Of a stretch of 64,000 nucleotides of DNA, positions 34,468 through 48,404 are shown in pieces. The notes under the pieces were generated by a model. The model was not told the origin of the DNA, did not search any database, and worked only from the letters and a program-made list of their open reading frames with translations. Source of the DNA: Takifugu bimaculatus (taxonomy: Eukaryota; Chordata; Actinopteri; Tetraodontiformes; Tetraodontidae); the NCBI GenBank assembly GCA_004026145.2, contig CP034993.1:12403290-12467289 (forward strand), written 5' to 3'. The first letter of the stretch is position 1, and the number at the start of each line of letters is the position of its first letter. Both the position numbers and the translations under genes were made by a program.

Positions 34468-37400
34468 TCAAGCTGCATATGAATTATTCCAGATCCAGAT
34501 GGCAATGATGGTGATGAAGGTGACTGTGATGAAGATGATGTAAAGACCAAAGAGGAAACGGTCTACCACCCTCCCGATCATCTCCCATTCCTGCATCGAG
34601 TGGTTCCCCTGGAAGTGTTTGTCCACTTGGACGCGGATGGCGGCGAGATGTCGGCTCAGCTTCCTCAGTTCCTCCAAAACTGAGTCCTGGGTCGTCTTTT
34701 CCGCAGGAGAAGCATCTGACAGTTCCTGAGGGCCTCTGACAGAGACGACGCCGGCAACAGACGAAGCTGGTTCAGAGACTAAGAAAACAAACATCAGCCT
34801 GTTTGAATGTAAATACATTTATTGTAATACTTATGAAAATATATGTTAATGAAGAGTTCAGACTTAAACTGCTCAACTGTTTTACACACCCACAGAATGA
34901 GTCCATCAGGGACAGATGCAATCCTCTTCACTGTCTTTGTGACTAATAAGAATTTACCTCCTGTGCCAGTAGCTGATGGGTTGAGGAAGACAGTGACTGT
35001 CCTCTTCTTCTTTAATGGAGGGAGACAAACCAAGATAGCCATATACTGTAGCACCAGGGTCCTGAGCCAGTCGGGGATGGCACCGTGGGAGGAACTTAAC
35101 TGGATATGAGTGATTATAACAGTCTCCAGCAGGCTGGCCACCATCAGAGCCAGGCTGACAGAGAAGAAGACGTCTGTAAGACACAAGGGTGGACAATCTG
35201 TAACATTCTCCAGAGAGAATGAGAGACAGGTGAGAAGACACATTACACACCCTTTCATTATCCTTTCATCAAGAGTGTGTTCACCGTCTCCACCTTTATT
35301 TGTTCTAAAATTGCTGGACCCCCTGTTGGAGCTCTTTTGGAGCAGTCCACCCCCTGAACTCTGACCCTACCCGGCCCCGGTAACAACCTGACGCTCTGTC
35401 CCCTGAAGGACAGGTGTAACCGTTGCTGTGAACATTCTGTGGTTTTTTGGTTTGTTTGTTTGATTGATGCCGGAAGCCACCTCCCTCTGCATACATCAAC
35501 TATTTTTAAGAGTGATTCTGTTGTGGAAGGAGAAGGTGTTCATCAAACCAGAGAGGTTTTAAGACTGGCTCCTTCATCACTACATGATAAACTTAAAGGT
35601 TTTCCATTAAAACTGTTAAAAACTCACTGATCAGAGGCGTCTGGTTCCCGGTGACGGGCAGCAGGTCGTTCATGATGAGCAGGAAGACAGGTATAACCCA
35701 GGATGAGGGTCATCTTGAAGGAGGAGCGGTCAACACTGTGGGGGGGCAACATGAAGCTGAAGATGTCGATTGTGACGAGGAAGCAGCTGGGGATCAGCAG
35801 GTTCACCACATAGTTGAGGGGTTTACGCCTCAGGATGAGCTTTTGGTGGCAGAGACACACTTTAGTCAGTTTAGTCGCCATAAATAGGTCTTTTCTTGAC
35901 CGTTTTATCCATACCAGGGTCTTGGGAGGCAGCAGGAGCCTATTGCAGCTGCATGGGTAGGGCAGGGTACAGCCCTGCAAGGCGTCATTGCAGGGCCCTA
36001 TGTGAGCATTTGGGTGGTTCAGTACCTTGCTCAAGGGGAGCTATGAATGTGTCCTGGCACCTCCTTTTTTATAGACTATAATCCAGCCCCAGTCAATAAA
36101 ATGGTTACAGATGGCCTGGGACATCCCAAGTCCAAGTCTTCTCTCCACTAGATGGTGCCAAAACTTATGTCCACTGGATGTTTGAGCATCATGAAGCTTC
36201 ATGTAATCAGTGTGAAGTCTTGGATATTGTTTTCCATGATGATGTTCTGCAATAGATACTTACAAAATATCTGATCTCCGAGTAATCATCTTTGCCCAGC
36301 GAGAGGGTGACAGGAGCTATTTCAATATCTGCAAGGTCCCACTCCCCGTTTGTCTCAAACACCTCTCTGGACTCCTGCAGGACGTCCTCAGCTGTTGAGC
36401 CTTGGCTCATTCTGATCTCTGAAGCTTTAAAAACAAAGAGCTCAATGATTAGAATTAACAACAAAGCTCAGACCTTCTGATATATTCGTGAAGTTTCACC
36501 GAAATGCAGATAGGACCCAAAGGTCAGAGTGCAAGTTTTGGATGTCGAAGGGAAAAGTGTAGATGTCTAGTTTGCAGGAGCTGACCACCCTGATGGGTCT
36601 GTCATCGAATACACCACCCGTGTTGTATAAGTACACATAAGGAGTTCTTGGAGATTTGTCCTCTTCCATGCTGGGGAAAAAACAGAAATTGAGGGAATTA
36701 ATCGAAAAAAATCCAATATTAATTAGTAACAACACAACAACATTTTTGTAACCTACAACTCTGCAATGTGCACATCTGGGACCCAAATACTCTCACGAAG
36801 CACAGAAACTTTTTCAGTTCCACATTCTTGCACATCCCAGCTCAGTCCGTCAATATCCCATTCCTGCATCAAGCAATAGCAGAAAGATAAATCATGTAAA
36901 ACATGTCACATGCAGAAACTATATAACAGAAGGAAGCACATTAGACAAGGTAAGCTATAAAGCTGGTTGACCCTGTAAAGGGATTTATCACTGAAAACCT
37001 ACCAGAACCTGCCAGATAAGCATGGTCAGGGTTTGGGATATTGGGTCCTGTGAGGGAAACAATCGATAAATAGTCAGAGCAACATCTGTCTTATAAGAAT
37101 AAAGTGAAGGCCAGTGTGAGGACTCACCACTCCCAAAACTCCCACCACAGTTATATCCAAGGTGATGTTGAGCGGAGATGAAAAGTCCTTCACAGGACGG
37201 ACCTGACGGTACGGAAACAGATCTTTTTCCAGGGCCGCAACCAGAGATCTGGGGGTCGGGCTGGTGCACTTCAGCATGGCACCATAGGCTGAGGAGCAGG
37301 ATCAGAAATATGGGGGATAACTTTTATTGTACAATAATCATGCTCAGGCAGGTTTAAAGCCATTTATCAACCAGTATTTTACAGTTAACGTCAGAAGCTT

Positions 37401-37521
37401 CAATCTCCGTGTGTCCTAAAATAATATATTTTTGACCTTGTACTTTGATAAAAAAAACACCATCTCACTCACCCTGGATCAGCATGAAACAGAAAAATCT
37501 GAATTGTCCTTTGGTCATCAT
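34468..37521 (-). pseudogene. 5-HT3-like Cys-loop receptor subunit, copy A: two frameshifts
   Basis: Exons from 5' to 3': 37521-37473, 37288-37128, 37047-37003, 36863-36757, 36670-36500, 36424-36260, 35859-35628, 35173-34958, 34778-34468. The layout equals intact copy D, but an extra A near 36,533 in exon 5 shifts the frame exactly at the second cysteine of the Cys loop. An extra A near 35,689 in exon 7 shifts it within the pore-lining M2 helix. Either would remove M2-M4 from the product. The last exons (MA helix and M4) are intact as sequence. Assembly error at two independent non-homopolymer sites is possible but less likely than decay. It is the copy nearest the edge of the array. Confidence 0.8.
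35896..36066. repeat. Old interspersed repeat in intron 6 of every array copy
   Basis: The tract from CTTGACCGTTTTATCC through AGCCTATTGCAGCTGCATG, GCAGGGTACAGCCCTG, CATTGCAGGGCC and CCTTGCTCAAGG is a diverged form of a very common teleost repeat. It is present at the same intronic place in all five copies (also from about 40,852, 45,833, 50,645 and 55,031), so it predates the array. It lies immediately upstream of the exon 7 acceptor. Confidence 0.6.
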
Positions 37522-37878
37522 TGGTCTTGGTTCAGTTCTTAATCACATTTCAGGACACCATAAGCTGAAAGCTCATCAGAAAGGACACCAGAGAAATGAA
37601 AAGTTTTATGATGATGCCCACGCCTCACTGACTAATATTGACTATCCTCTGAGAATCTTCTCCATGTCTTATTTGCTTTGAATGGTCCAACCCTGCATTA
37701 GACTAAATCAATCTTGTGAATTCTGAGGCAGATTCAAAACTGTAAACAAATGTTAGAACAACATTTTCATACCATGGTGAGACTTTGATAGTCGTCCCAT
37801 CATCACAGCCACATCCTCAGATGAAAAGATGTCATTTTTGCAATAAGGCTTCACTAAGCCTAACCCTAAACCTTAAAA

Positions 37879-38409
37879 CAGGGGTGTCCAAACTTTTTGC
37901 AAAGAGGGCCAGATTTGATAACGTGAAGATGCCCGGGGGCCAGTAGATCCTTCTGATGTTTTTTTTAACCAGAAACGTTACATGCAAATGTGCACTATTA
38001 TAAAACAATTTTCATTGTCACAATTCTCTTTATTTTTCAAATGGCAGTGTAACCAAATATAAGCCACTCAGGCAGACGTGAACAACTCTAAAAACACAAT
38101 TCTGCCTTTAATTCATATCTGGAGAGTCAGATAACATTGAACACTGAACTGTATGGAATACCTTAAATTTCCATGAGTTTGATAAATGTAATGCAAAGTT
38201 GTCTGTTATCATTCAAGTTTAAAACAAGTAAATTTTGCTCTTGTCTTTTACAAGATCTACAAGAAAGGAGGAATTACATTTTAGTGATTTATTTATTCTG
38301 TTAGTGCCAGCGGGCCATAAATAATACATTGTAAGACTAAAGTTGCGGGCCGTATGAAATCTTACCGCGGGCCGTGATTGGCCCCCGGGCCGGACTTTGG
38401 ACATGCCTG
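37879..38409. mobile_element. Non-autonomous hAT element between copies A and B
   Basis: The 531-bp element has terminal inverted repeats beginning CAGGGGTGTCCAAA on the left and, read on the other strand, CAGGCATGTCCAAA on the right. Flanking 8-bp target duplications are CCTTAAAA and CCTTAAAC. The ends are rich in GGGCC and GCGGGCC motifs, as in Charlie-type hAT elements. There is no transposase coding capacity. Confidence 0.85.
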
Positions 38410-38417
38410 CCTTAAAC

Positions 38418-38467
38418 TCTAACCCTAACCCGAAAACTTAAACCCTAACCCTAACCCTAACCCTAAC
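38418..38467. repeat. Telomere-like (CCCTAA)n tract, A-B unit
   Basis: Several CCCTAA units and variants directly abut the hAT element, with further CCTAACCCTAAACC on its other side. The hAT therefore inserted into an interstitial telomere-like tract. Confidence 0.9.
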
Positions 38468-39422
38468 TGTCCAATGTGCCAATCGATGGTTTTTATGTAA
38501 GGCTTGCCTTGATGTTATGAGTAATGTGAGAGCTTTATCTCTGATGCGGTAAAGCTTTAAATTTCATGAAACATCATCAGTAGTTTCCCTTTGAGTCATG
38601 CAATTTAAACAAATTTAAATTATTTTATTTTTTTAAGAAAAATGGGATGAAACAAATTCACAATTCGCAGAACACTTTTACCATCGCTAACGAAAATTAA
38701 CAAATAGGACAAATTTGCACTGATATAACTTCCAGATCACTTCCGGTCATCCATTTCTGTCAAATTTCTCCTCTTTACAATTTCATTTTAGAGTCTGTAA
38801 GAATGTTCAATGATTTGTAAAATTATTTCATCATTTTTAAAAGTTTATGGGAATTTGTTTTTAAAAGTAAAGTTTTTTCTTTTTGTAAAATTTTTTTTCA
38901 ATGAAATTTTTAAAAAAAAGTGTGTTTCAAACCTTGTTGTAAATGTAAAAAAAAATTCTTTCTTTTTTTCTGTTTGTTGAATGTTATTTTGTATTCGCCT
39001 TCTGAGCCACCTTACTGTGAGAGGAAAAATATGACACAATGATCTCAGTCTATTGAAAAATATGTATTAACATCTTTAATTACATATCCATAATGTCAAA
39101 TATTTAGAGCTCAGCATTTAAAGTTTGTTCAGAACTCCATAGCAACCAGGCAAAGCGTCATCTCATGGCTCTAGCTGGTGGACATGTAGCCACTTTGCAC
39201 ATTAAAGCAATCATTAGCTTCATATAAATGTGGCATTCAACACATGTTAATAAATTGTTTTTTATACAATCACATACAAATAAATGTCCAAAAAATATTT
39301 TGTTTGGTGTAAATTGTAAAATCTTAAATTACTGTTATTATTAGTAGTGATCTTGTGTTTTTGTAAACTTGTGTAATTGTTTGACCGGGACTGTTAGTGT
39401 CAACATTAGATAAATGTCCAAC

Positions 39423-42400
39423 TCAAGCTACATATGAGTTATTCCAGATCCAGATGGCAGTGATGGTGATGAAGGTGACTGTGATGAAGATGATGTAAAG
39501 ACCAAAGAGGAAACGGTCTACCACCCTCCCGATCATCTCCCATTCCTGCATCGAGTGGTTCCCCTGGAAGTGTTTGTCCACTTGGACGCGGATGGCGGCG
39601 AGATGTCGGCTCAGCTTCCTCAGTTCCTCCAAAACTGAGTCCTGGGTCGTCTTTTCCGCAGGAGAAGCGTCTGACAGTTCCTGAGGGCCTCTGACAGAGA
39701 CGACGCCGGCAACAGACGAAGCTGGTTCAGAGACTAAGAAAACAAACATCAGCCTGTTTGAATGTGAAGACGTTTATTGTAATACTTATGAAACTATATG
39801 TTAAAAAAGAGTTCAGACTTAAACTGCTCAACTGTTTTATACACCCACAGAATGAGTCCATCAGGGACAGATGCAATCCTCTTCACTGTCTTTGTGAATA
39901 ATAAGAATTTACCTCCTGTGCCAGTAGCTGATGGGTTGAGGAAGACAGTGACTGCCCTCTTCTTCTTTAATGGAGGGAGACAAACCAAGATGGCCACATA
40001 CTGTAGCACCAGGGTCCTGAGCCAGTCGGGGATGGCACAGTGGGAGGAACTTAACTGGATATGAGTGATTAAAACAGTCTCCAGCAGGCTGGCCACCATC
40101 AGAGCCAGGCTGACAGAGAAGAAGACGTCTGTAAGAGACAAGGGTGGACAATCTGTAACATTCTCCAGAGAGAATGAGAGACAGGTGAGAAGACACATTA
40201 CACACCCTTTCATTATCCTTCCATCAAGAGTGTGTTCACCGTCTCCACCTTTATTTGTTCTAAAATTAGCTGGACCTCCTGTTGGAGCTCTTTTGGAGCA
40301 GTCCACCCCCTGAACTCTGACCCTACCCGGCCCCGGTAACAACCTGACGCTCTGTCCCCTGAAGGATGGATGTAACTGTTGCTGTGAACATTCTGTGTTT
40401 TTTTTGGTTTGTTTGTTTGATTGATGCCGGAAGCCACCTCCCTCTGCATACATCAACATTTTTTATGAGTGATTCTGTTGTGGAAGGAGAAGGTGTTCAT
40501 CAAACCAGAGAGGTTTTAAGACTGGCTCCCTCATCACTACATGACAAACTCAAAAGTTTTCCATTAAAACTGTTAAAAACTCACTGATCAGAGGCGTCTG
40601 GTTCCCGGTGACGGGCAGCAGGTCGTTCATGATGAGCAGGAAGACGGTATAACCCAGGATGAGGGTCATCTTGAAGGAGGAGCGGTCAACACTGTGGGGG
40701 GGCAACATGAAGCTGAAGATGTCGATTGTGACGAGGAAGCAGCTGGGGATCAGCAGGTTCACCACATAGTTGATGGGTTTACGCCTCAGGATGAGCTTTT
40801 GGTGGAAGAGACACACTTTAGTCAACTTAGTCGCCATTAATAGGTCTTTTCTTGACCGTTTTATCCATACCAGGGTCTTGGGAGGCAGCAGGAGCCTATT
40901 GCAGCTGCATGGGTAGGGCAGGGTACAGCCCTGCAAGGCGTCATTGCAGGGCCCTATGTGAGCATTTGGGTGGTTCAGTACCTTGCTCAAGGGGAGCTAT
41001 GAATGTGTCCTGGCACCTCCCTTTTTATAGACTATAATCCAGCCCCAGTCAATAAAATGGTTACAGATGGCCTGGGACATCCCAAGTCCAAGTCTTCTCT
41101 CCACTAGATGGTGCCAAAACTTACACCCACTGGATGTTTGAGCGTCATGAAGCTTCATGTAATCAGTGTGCAGTCTTGCATATTGTTTTCCATGATGATG
41201 TTCTGCAATAGATACTTACAAAATATTTGATCTCCGAGTAATCGTCTTCTCCCAGCGAAAGAGTGAAAGGTACTGCTTGAATGTCTGAAAGGTCCCACTC
41301 CCCGTTTGTCTCAAGCACCTCTCTGGACTCCTGCAGGACATCTTCAGCTGTTGAGCCTTGACTCATTCTGATCTCTGAAGCTTTAAAAACAAAGAGCTCA
41401 ATGATTAGAATTAACAACAAAGCTCAGACTTTCTGATATATTCATGAAGTTTCACCGAAATGCACATAGGACCCAAAGGTCAGAGTGCAATTTTGGATGT
41501 CGAAGGGAAAAGTGTAGATGTCTAGTTTGCAGGAGCTGACCACCCGTGATGGGTCTGTCATCGAATACACCACCCGTGTTGTATAAGTACACATAAGGAG
41601 TTCTTGGAGATTTGTTCTCCTCCATGCTGGGGAAAAAACAGAAATTGAGGGAATTAATGGGAAAAGAATTCCAATATTAATTAGTAACAACACAAAAACA
41701 ACCAATCGTTTTTTTAACCTACAACTCTACAATACGCACATCTGGGACCCAAATACTCTCGCGAAGCACAGAAACTTTTTCAGTTCCACATTCTTGCACA
41801 TCCCAGCTCAGTCCGTCAATATCCCATTCCTGCATCAAGCAATAGCAGAAAGATAAATCATGTAAAACATGTCACATGCAGACACGATATAACAGAAGGA
41901 AGCACATTAGATAGGGTAAGCTATGAAGCTGGTTGACCCTGTAAAGGGCTTTATCACTGAAAACCTACCAGAACCTGCCAGATAAGCATGGTCAGGGTTT
42001 GGGATATTGGGTCCTGTGAGGGAAGCAATCGATAAATAGTCAGAGCAACATCTGTCTTATAAGAATAAAGTGAAGGCCAGTGTGAAGACTCACCACTCCC
42101 AAAACTCCCACCACAGTTATATCCAAGGTGATGTTGAGCGGAGATGAAAAGTTCTTCACGGGACGGACCTGACGGTACGGAAACAGTTCTTTTTCCAGGG
42201 CCGCAACCAGAGATCTGGGGGCCGGGCTGGTGCAGTTCAGCATGGCACCATAGGCTGAGGAGCAGGATCAGAAATATGGGAGATAACTTTTATTGTACAA
42301 TAATCATGCTCAGGCAGGTTTAAAGCCATTTATCAACCAGTATTTTACAGTTAACGTCAGAAGCTTCAATCTCCGTGTGTCCTAAAATAATATATTTTTG

Positions 42401-42487
42401 ACCTTCTACTTTGATAAAAAAAACACCATCTCACTCACCCTGGATCAGCATGAAACAGAAAAATCTGAAATGTCGTTTGGTCATCAT
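39423..42487 (-). pseudogene. 5-HT3-like Cys-loop receptor subunit, copy B: one frameshift in exon 5
   Basis: Exons: 42487-42439, 42254-42094, 42013-41969, 41829-41723, 41626-41456, 41380-41216, 40815-40585, 40128-39913, 39733-39423. Compared with the other copies, an extra G near 41,546 shifts the frame between the loop E region and the Cys loop. Everything before and after is open in the expected frames. Exon 6 is of the second sequence class (DIQAVPFTLSLGEDDYSEIKY) shared with copy E, not the class of A, C and D. Without the insertion the protein would be 484 residues, so a single sequencing error could make this copy functional. Confidence 0.75.
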
Positions 42488-42847
42488 TGGTCTTGGTTCA
42501 GTTCTTAATTACATTTCAGGACACCGTAAGCTGAAAGCTCATCAGAAAGGACACCAGAGAAATGAAAAGTTTTTTTATGATGATGCCCACGCCTCACTGA
42601 CTAATATTGACTATCCTCTGAGAATCTTCTCCATGTCTTATTTGCTTTGAATGGTCCAACCCTGCATTAGACTAAATCAATCTTGTGAATTCTGAGGCAG
42701 ATTCAAAACTGTAAACAAATGTTAGAACAACATTTTCATACAATGGTGAGACTTTGATAGTCATCCCATCATCACAGCCACATCCACAGATGAAAAGGTG
42801 TCATTTTTGCAATAAGGCTTCACTAAGCCTAACCCTAAACCTTAAAA

Positions 42848-43377
42848 CAGGGGTGTCCAAACGTTTTGCAAAGAGGGCCAGATTTGATAACGTGAAGATG
42901 CCCGGGGGCCAGTAGATCCTTCTGATGTTTTTTTAACCAGAAACGTTACATGCAAATGTGCACTATTATAAAACAATTTTCATTGTCACAATTCTCTTTA
43001 TTTTTCAAATGGCAGTGTAACCAAATATAAGCCACTCAGGCAGACGTGAACAACTCTAAAAACACAATTCTGCCTTTAATTCATATCTGGAGAGTCAGAT
43101 AACATTGAACACTGAACTGTATGGAATACCTTAAATTTCCATGAGTTTGATAAATGTAATGCAAAGTTGTCTGTTATCATTCAAGTTTAAAACAAGTAAA
43201 TTTTGCTCTTGTCTTTTACAAGATCTACAAGAAAGGAGGAATTACATTTTAGTGATTTATTTATTCTGTTAGTGCCAGCGGGCCATAAATAATACATTGT
43301 AAGACTGAAGTTGCGGGCCATACGAAATCTTACCGCGGGCCGTGATTGGCCCCCGGGCCGGACTTTGGACATGCCTG
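42848..43377. mobile_element. Non-autonomous hAT element between copies B and C
   Basis: It sits at the same position and has almost the same sequence as the element at 37,879-38,409, so it was copied with the unit and not inserted independently. Confidence 0.85.
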
Positions 43378-43385
43378 CCTTAAAC

Positions 43386-43435
43386 TCTAACCCTAACCCG
43401 AAAACTTAAACCCTAACCCTAACCCTAACCCTAAC
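43386..43435. repeat. Telomere-like (CCCTAA)n tract, B-C unit
   Basis: Same position and structure as the A-B tract. Confidence 0.9.
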
Positions 43436-44389
43436 TGTCCAATGTGCCAATCGATGGTTTTTATGTAAGGCTTGCCTTGATGTTATGAGTAATGTGAGAG
43501 CTTTATCTCTGATGCGGTAAAGCTTTAAATTTCATGAAACATCATCAGTAGTTTCCCTTTGAGTCATGCAATTTAAACAAATTTAAATTATTTTATTTTT
43601 TTAAGAAAAATGGGATGAAACAAATTCACAATTCGCAGAACACTTTTACCATCGCTAACGAAAATTAACAAATAGGACAAATTTGCACTGATATAACTTC
43701 CAGATCACTTCCGGTCATCCATTTCTGTCAAATTTCTCCTCTTTAAAATTTCATTTTAGAGTCTGTAAGAATGTTCAATGATTTGTAAAATTATTTCATC
43801 ATTTTTAAAAGTTTATGGGAATTTGTTTTTAAAAGTAAAGTTTTTTGTTTTTGTAAAAAAAAATTTCAATGAAATTTTTAAAAAAAGTGTGTTTCAAACC
43901 TTGTTGTAAATGTAAAAAAAAATTCTTTCTTTTTTTCTGTTTGTTGAATGTTATTTTGTATTCGCCTTCTGAGCCACCTTACTGTGAGAGAAAAAATATG
44001 ATACAATGATCTCAGTCTATTGAAAAATATGTATTAACATCTTTAATTACATATCCATAATGTCAAATATTTAGAGCTCAGCATTTAAAGTTTGTTCAGA
44101 ACTCCATAGCAACCAGGCAAAGCGTCATCTCATGGCTCTAGCTGGTGGACATGTAGCCACTTTGCACATTAAAGCAATCATTAGCTTCATATAAATGTGG
44201 CATTCAACACATGTTAATAAATTGTTTTTTATACAATCACATACAAATAAATGTCCAAAAAATATTTTGGTTGGTGTAAATTGTAAAATCTTATATGACT
44301 GTTATTATTAGTAGTGATCTTGTGTTTTTGTAAACTTGTGTAATTGTTTGACCGGGACTGTTAGTGTCAACATTAGATAAATGTCCAAC

Positions 44390-47300
44390 TCAAGCTGCAT
44401 ATGAATTATTCCAGATCCAGATGGCAATGATGGTGATGAAGGTGACTGTGATGAAGATGATGTAAAGACCAAAGAGGAAACGGTCTACCACCCTCCCGAT
44501 CATCTCCCGTTCCTGCATCGAGTGGTTCCCCTGGAAGTGTTTGTCCACTTGGACGCGGATGGCGGCGAGATGTCGGCTCAGCTTCCTCAGTTCCTCCAAA
44601 ACTGAGTCCTGGGTCGTCTTTTCCGCAGGAGAAGCGTCTGACAGTTCCTGAGGGCCTCTGACAGAGACGACGCCGGCAACAGACGAAGCTGGTTCAGAGA
44701 CTAAGAAAACAAACATCAGCCTGTTTGAATGTGAAGACGTTTATTGTAATACTTATGAAACTATATGTTAAAAAAGAGTTCAGACTTAAACTGCTCAACT
44801 GTTTTATACACCCACAGAATGAGTCCATCAGGGACAGATGCAATCCTCTTCACTGTCTTTGTGAATAATAAGAATTTACCTCCTGTGCCAGTAGCTGATG
44901 GGTTGAGGAAGACAGTGACTGTCCTCTTCTTCTTTAATGGAGGGAGACAAACCAAGATGGCCACATACTGTAGCACCAGGGTCCTGAGCCAGTCGGGGAT
45001 GGCACCGTGGGAGGAACTTAACTGGATATGAGCAATTATAACAGTCTCCAGCAGGCTGGCCACCATCAGAGCCAGGCTGACAGAGAAGAAGACGTCTGTA
45101 AGACACAAGGGTGGACAATCTGTAACATTCTCCAGAGAGAATGAGAGACAGGTGAGAAGACACATTACACACCCTTTCATTATCCTTCCATCAAGAGTGT
45201 GTTCACCGTCTCCACCTTTATTTGTTCTAAAATTGCTGGACCCCCTGTTGGAGCTCTTTTGGAGCAGTCCACCCCCTGAACTCTGACCCTACCCGGCCCC
45301 GGTAACAACCTGACGCTCTGTCCCCTGAAGGACAGGTGTAACCGTTGCTGTGAACATTCTGTGTGTTTTTTTGGTTTGTTTGTTTGATTGATGCCGGAAG
45401 CCATCTCCCTCTGCATACATCAACTATTTTTAAGAGTGATTCTGTTTGTGGAAGGAGAAGGTGTTCATCAAACCAGAGAGGTTTTAAGACTGGCTCCCTC
45501 ATCACTACATGACAAACTCAAAAGTTTTCCATTAAAACTGTTAAAAACTCACTGATCAGAGGCGTCTGGTTCCCGGTGACGGGCAGCAGGTCGTTCATGA
45601 TGAGCAGGAAGACGGTATAACCCAGGATGAGGGTCATCTTGAAGGAGGAGCGGTCAACACTGTGGGGGGGCAACATGAAGCTGAAGATGTTGATTGTGAC
45701 GAGGAAGCAGCTGGGGATCAGCAGGTTCACCACATAGTTGAGGGGTTTACGCCTCAGGATGAGCTTTTGGTGGCAGAGACACACTTTAGTCAGCTTAGTC
45801 GCCTTCAATAGGACTTTTTACATTTCCTTTTCTTGACCGCTTTATCCCTACCAGGGTCTTGGGAGGCAGCAGGAGCCTATTGCAGCTGCATGGGTAGGGC
45901 AGGGTACAGCCCTGTAAGGCATCATTGCAGGGCCCTATGTGAGCATTTGGGTGGTTCAGTACCTTGCTCAAGGGGAGCTATGAATGTGTCCTGGCACCTC
46001 CCTTTTTATAGACTATAATCCAGCCCCAGTCAATAAAATGGTTACAGATGGCCTGGGACATCCCAAGTCCAAGTCTTCTCTCCACTAGATGGTGCCAAAA
46101 CTTATGTCCACTGGATGTTTGAGCATCATGAAGCTTCATGTAATCAGTGTGAAGTCTTGTATATTGTTTTCCATGATGATGTTCTGCAATAGATACTTAC
46201 AAAATATCTGATCTCCGAGTAATCATCTTTGCCCAGCGAGAGGGTGACAGGAGCTATTTCAATATCTGCAAGGTCCCACTCCCCGTTTGTCTCGAACACC
46301 TCTCTGGACTCCTGCAGGACGTCCTCAGCTGTTGAGCCTTGGCTCATTCTGATCTCTGAAGCTTTAAAAACAAAGAGCTCAATGATTAGAATTAACAACA
46401 AAGCTCAGACCTTCTGATATATTCGTGAAGTTTCACCGAAATGCAGATAGGACCCAAAGGTCAGAGTGCAGTTTTGGATGTCGAAGGGAAAAGTGTAGAT
46501 GTCTAGTTTGCAGGAGCTGACCACCCTGATGGGTCTGTCATCGAATACACCACCCGTGTTTTATAAGTACACAAAAGGAGTTCTCGGAGATTTGTCCTCT
46601 TCCATGCTGGGGAAAAAACAGAAATTGAGGGAATAAATGGGAAAAAAATCCAATATTAATTAGTAACAACACAACAACATTTTTGTAACCTACAACTCTG
46701 CAATGTGCACATCTGGGACCCAAATACTCTCACGAAGCACAGAAACTTTTTCAGTTCCACATTCTTGCACATCCCAGCTCAGTCCGTCAATATCCCATTC
46801 CTGCATCAAGCATTAGCAGAAAGATAAATCATGTAAAACATGTCACATGCAGAAACTATATAACAGAAGGAAGCACATTAGACAAGGTAAGCTATAAAGC
46901 TGGTTGACCCTGTAAAGGGATTTATCACTGAAAACCTACCAGAACCTGCCAGATAAGCATGGTCAGGGTTTGGGATATTGGGTCCTGTGAGGGAAGCAAT
47001 CGATAAATAGTCAGAGCAACATCTGTCTTATAAGAATAAAGTGAAGGCCAGTGTGAGGACTCACCACTCCCAAAACTCCCACCACAGTTATATCCAAGGT
47101 GATGTTGAGCGGAGATGAAAAGTCCTTCACGGGACGGACCTGACGGTACGGAAACAGTTCTTTTTCCAGGGCCGCAACCAGAGATCTGGGGGTCGGGCTG
47201 GTGCAGTTCAGCATGGCACCATAAGCTGAGGAGCAGGATCAGAAATATGGGAGATAACTTTTATTTTACAATAATCATGCTCAGGCAGTTTTAAAGCCAT

Positions 47301-47458
47301 TTATCAACCAGTATTTTACAGTTAACGTCAGAAGCTTCAATCTCCGTGTGTCCTAAAATAATATATTTTTGACCTTGTACTTTGATAAAAAAAATACCAT
47401 CTCACTCACCCTGGATCAGCATGAAACAGAAAAATCTGAATTGTCCTTTGGTCATCAT
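44390..47458 (-). pseudogene. 5-HT3-like Cys-loop receptor subunit, copy C: nonsense codon in exon 5
   Basis: Exons: 47458-47410, 47225-47065, 46984-46940, 46800-46694, 46606-46437, 46361-46197, 45783-45553, 45095-44880, 44700-44390. All lengths and phases match the intact copy D. A single substitution turns the conserved Tyr codon of the VYLYNTGG stretch into TAA (plus-strand 46,561-46,563), which would truncate the product within the extracellular domain before the Cys loop. Exons 8 and 9 are nearly identical to copy D, marking C and D as the most recent pair. A 10-15 bp insertion lies in intron 6 near 45,812. A nonsense polymorphism is possible. Confidence 0.8.
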
Positions 47459-47815
47459 TGGTCTTGGTTCAGTTCTTAATCACATTTCAGGACACCGTAA
47501 GCTGAAAGCTCATCAGAAAGTACACCAGAGAAATGAAAAGTTTTATGATGATGCCCACGCCTCACTGACTAATATTGACTATCCTCTGAGAATCTTCTCC
47601 ATGTCTTATTTGCTTTGAATGGTCCAACCCTGCATTAGACTAAATCAATCTTGTGAATTCTGAGGCAGATTCAAAACTGTAAACAAATGTTAGAACAACA
47701 TTTTCATACCATGGTGAGACTTTGATAGTCGTCCCATCATCACAGCCACATCCTCAGATGAAAAGATGTCATTTTTGCAATAAGGCTTCACTAAGCCTAA
47801 CCCTAAACCTTAAAA

Positions 47816-48346
47816 CAGGGGTGTCCAAACTTTTTGCAAAGAGGGCCAGATTTGATAACGTGAAGATGCCCGGGGGCCAGTAGATCCTTCTGATGTTTTT
47901 TTTAACCAGAAACGTTACATGCAAATGTGCACTATTATAAAACAATTTTCATTGTCACAATTCTCTTTATTTTTCAAATGGCAGTGTAACCAAATATAAG
48001 CCACTCAGGCAGACGTGAACAACTCTAAAAACACAATTCTGCCTTTAATTCATATCTGGAGAGTCAGATAACATTGAACACTGAACTGTATGGAATACCT
48101 TAAATTTCCATGAGTTTGATAAATGTAATGCAAAGTTGTCTGTTATCATTCAAGTTTAAAACAAGTAAATTTTGCTCTTGTCTTTTACAAGATCTACAAG
48201 AAAGGAGGAATTACATTTTAGTGATTTATTTATTCTGTTAGTGCCAGCGGGCCATAAATAATACATTGTAAGACTGAAGTTGCGGGCCATACGAAATCTT
48301 ACCGCGGGCCGTGATTGACCCCCGGGCCAGACTTTGGACATGCCTG
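47816..48346. mobile_element. Non-autonomous hAT element between copies C and D
   Basis: Third positional copy of the same hAT insertion, with matching ends and target duplications. Confidence 0.85.
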
Positions 48347-48354
48347 CCTTAAAC

Positions 48355-48404
48355 TCTAACCCTAACCCGAAAACTTAAACCCCAACCCTAACCCTAACCC
48401 TAAC
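48355..48404. repeat. Telomere-like (CCCTAA)n tract, C-D unit
   Basis: Same position as the other tracts, with one unit changed to CCCCAA. Confidence 0.9.

Noticed and set aside
34843..35109. Plus-strand 88-codon frame recurring in all five array units
   Set aside because: It is the antisense of receptor exon 8 and recurs because the unit recurs.
42848..43377. Independent hAT insertions in each array unit
   Set aside because: Same base position, same ends and matching internal sequence in three units show one insertion that was duplicated.
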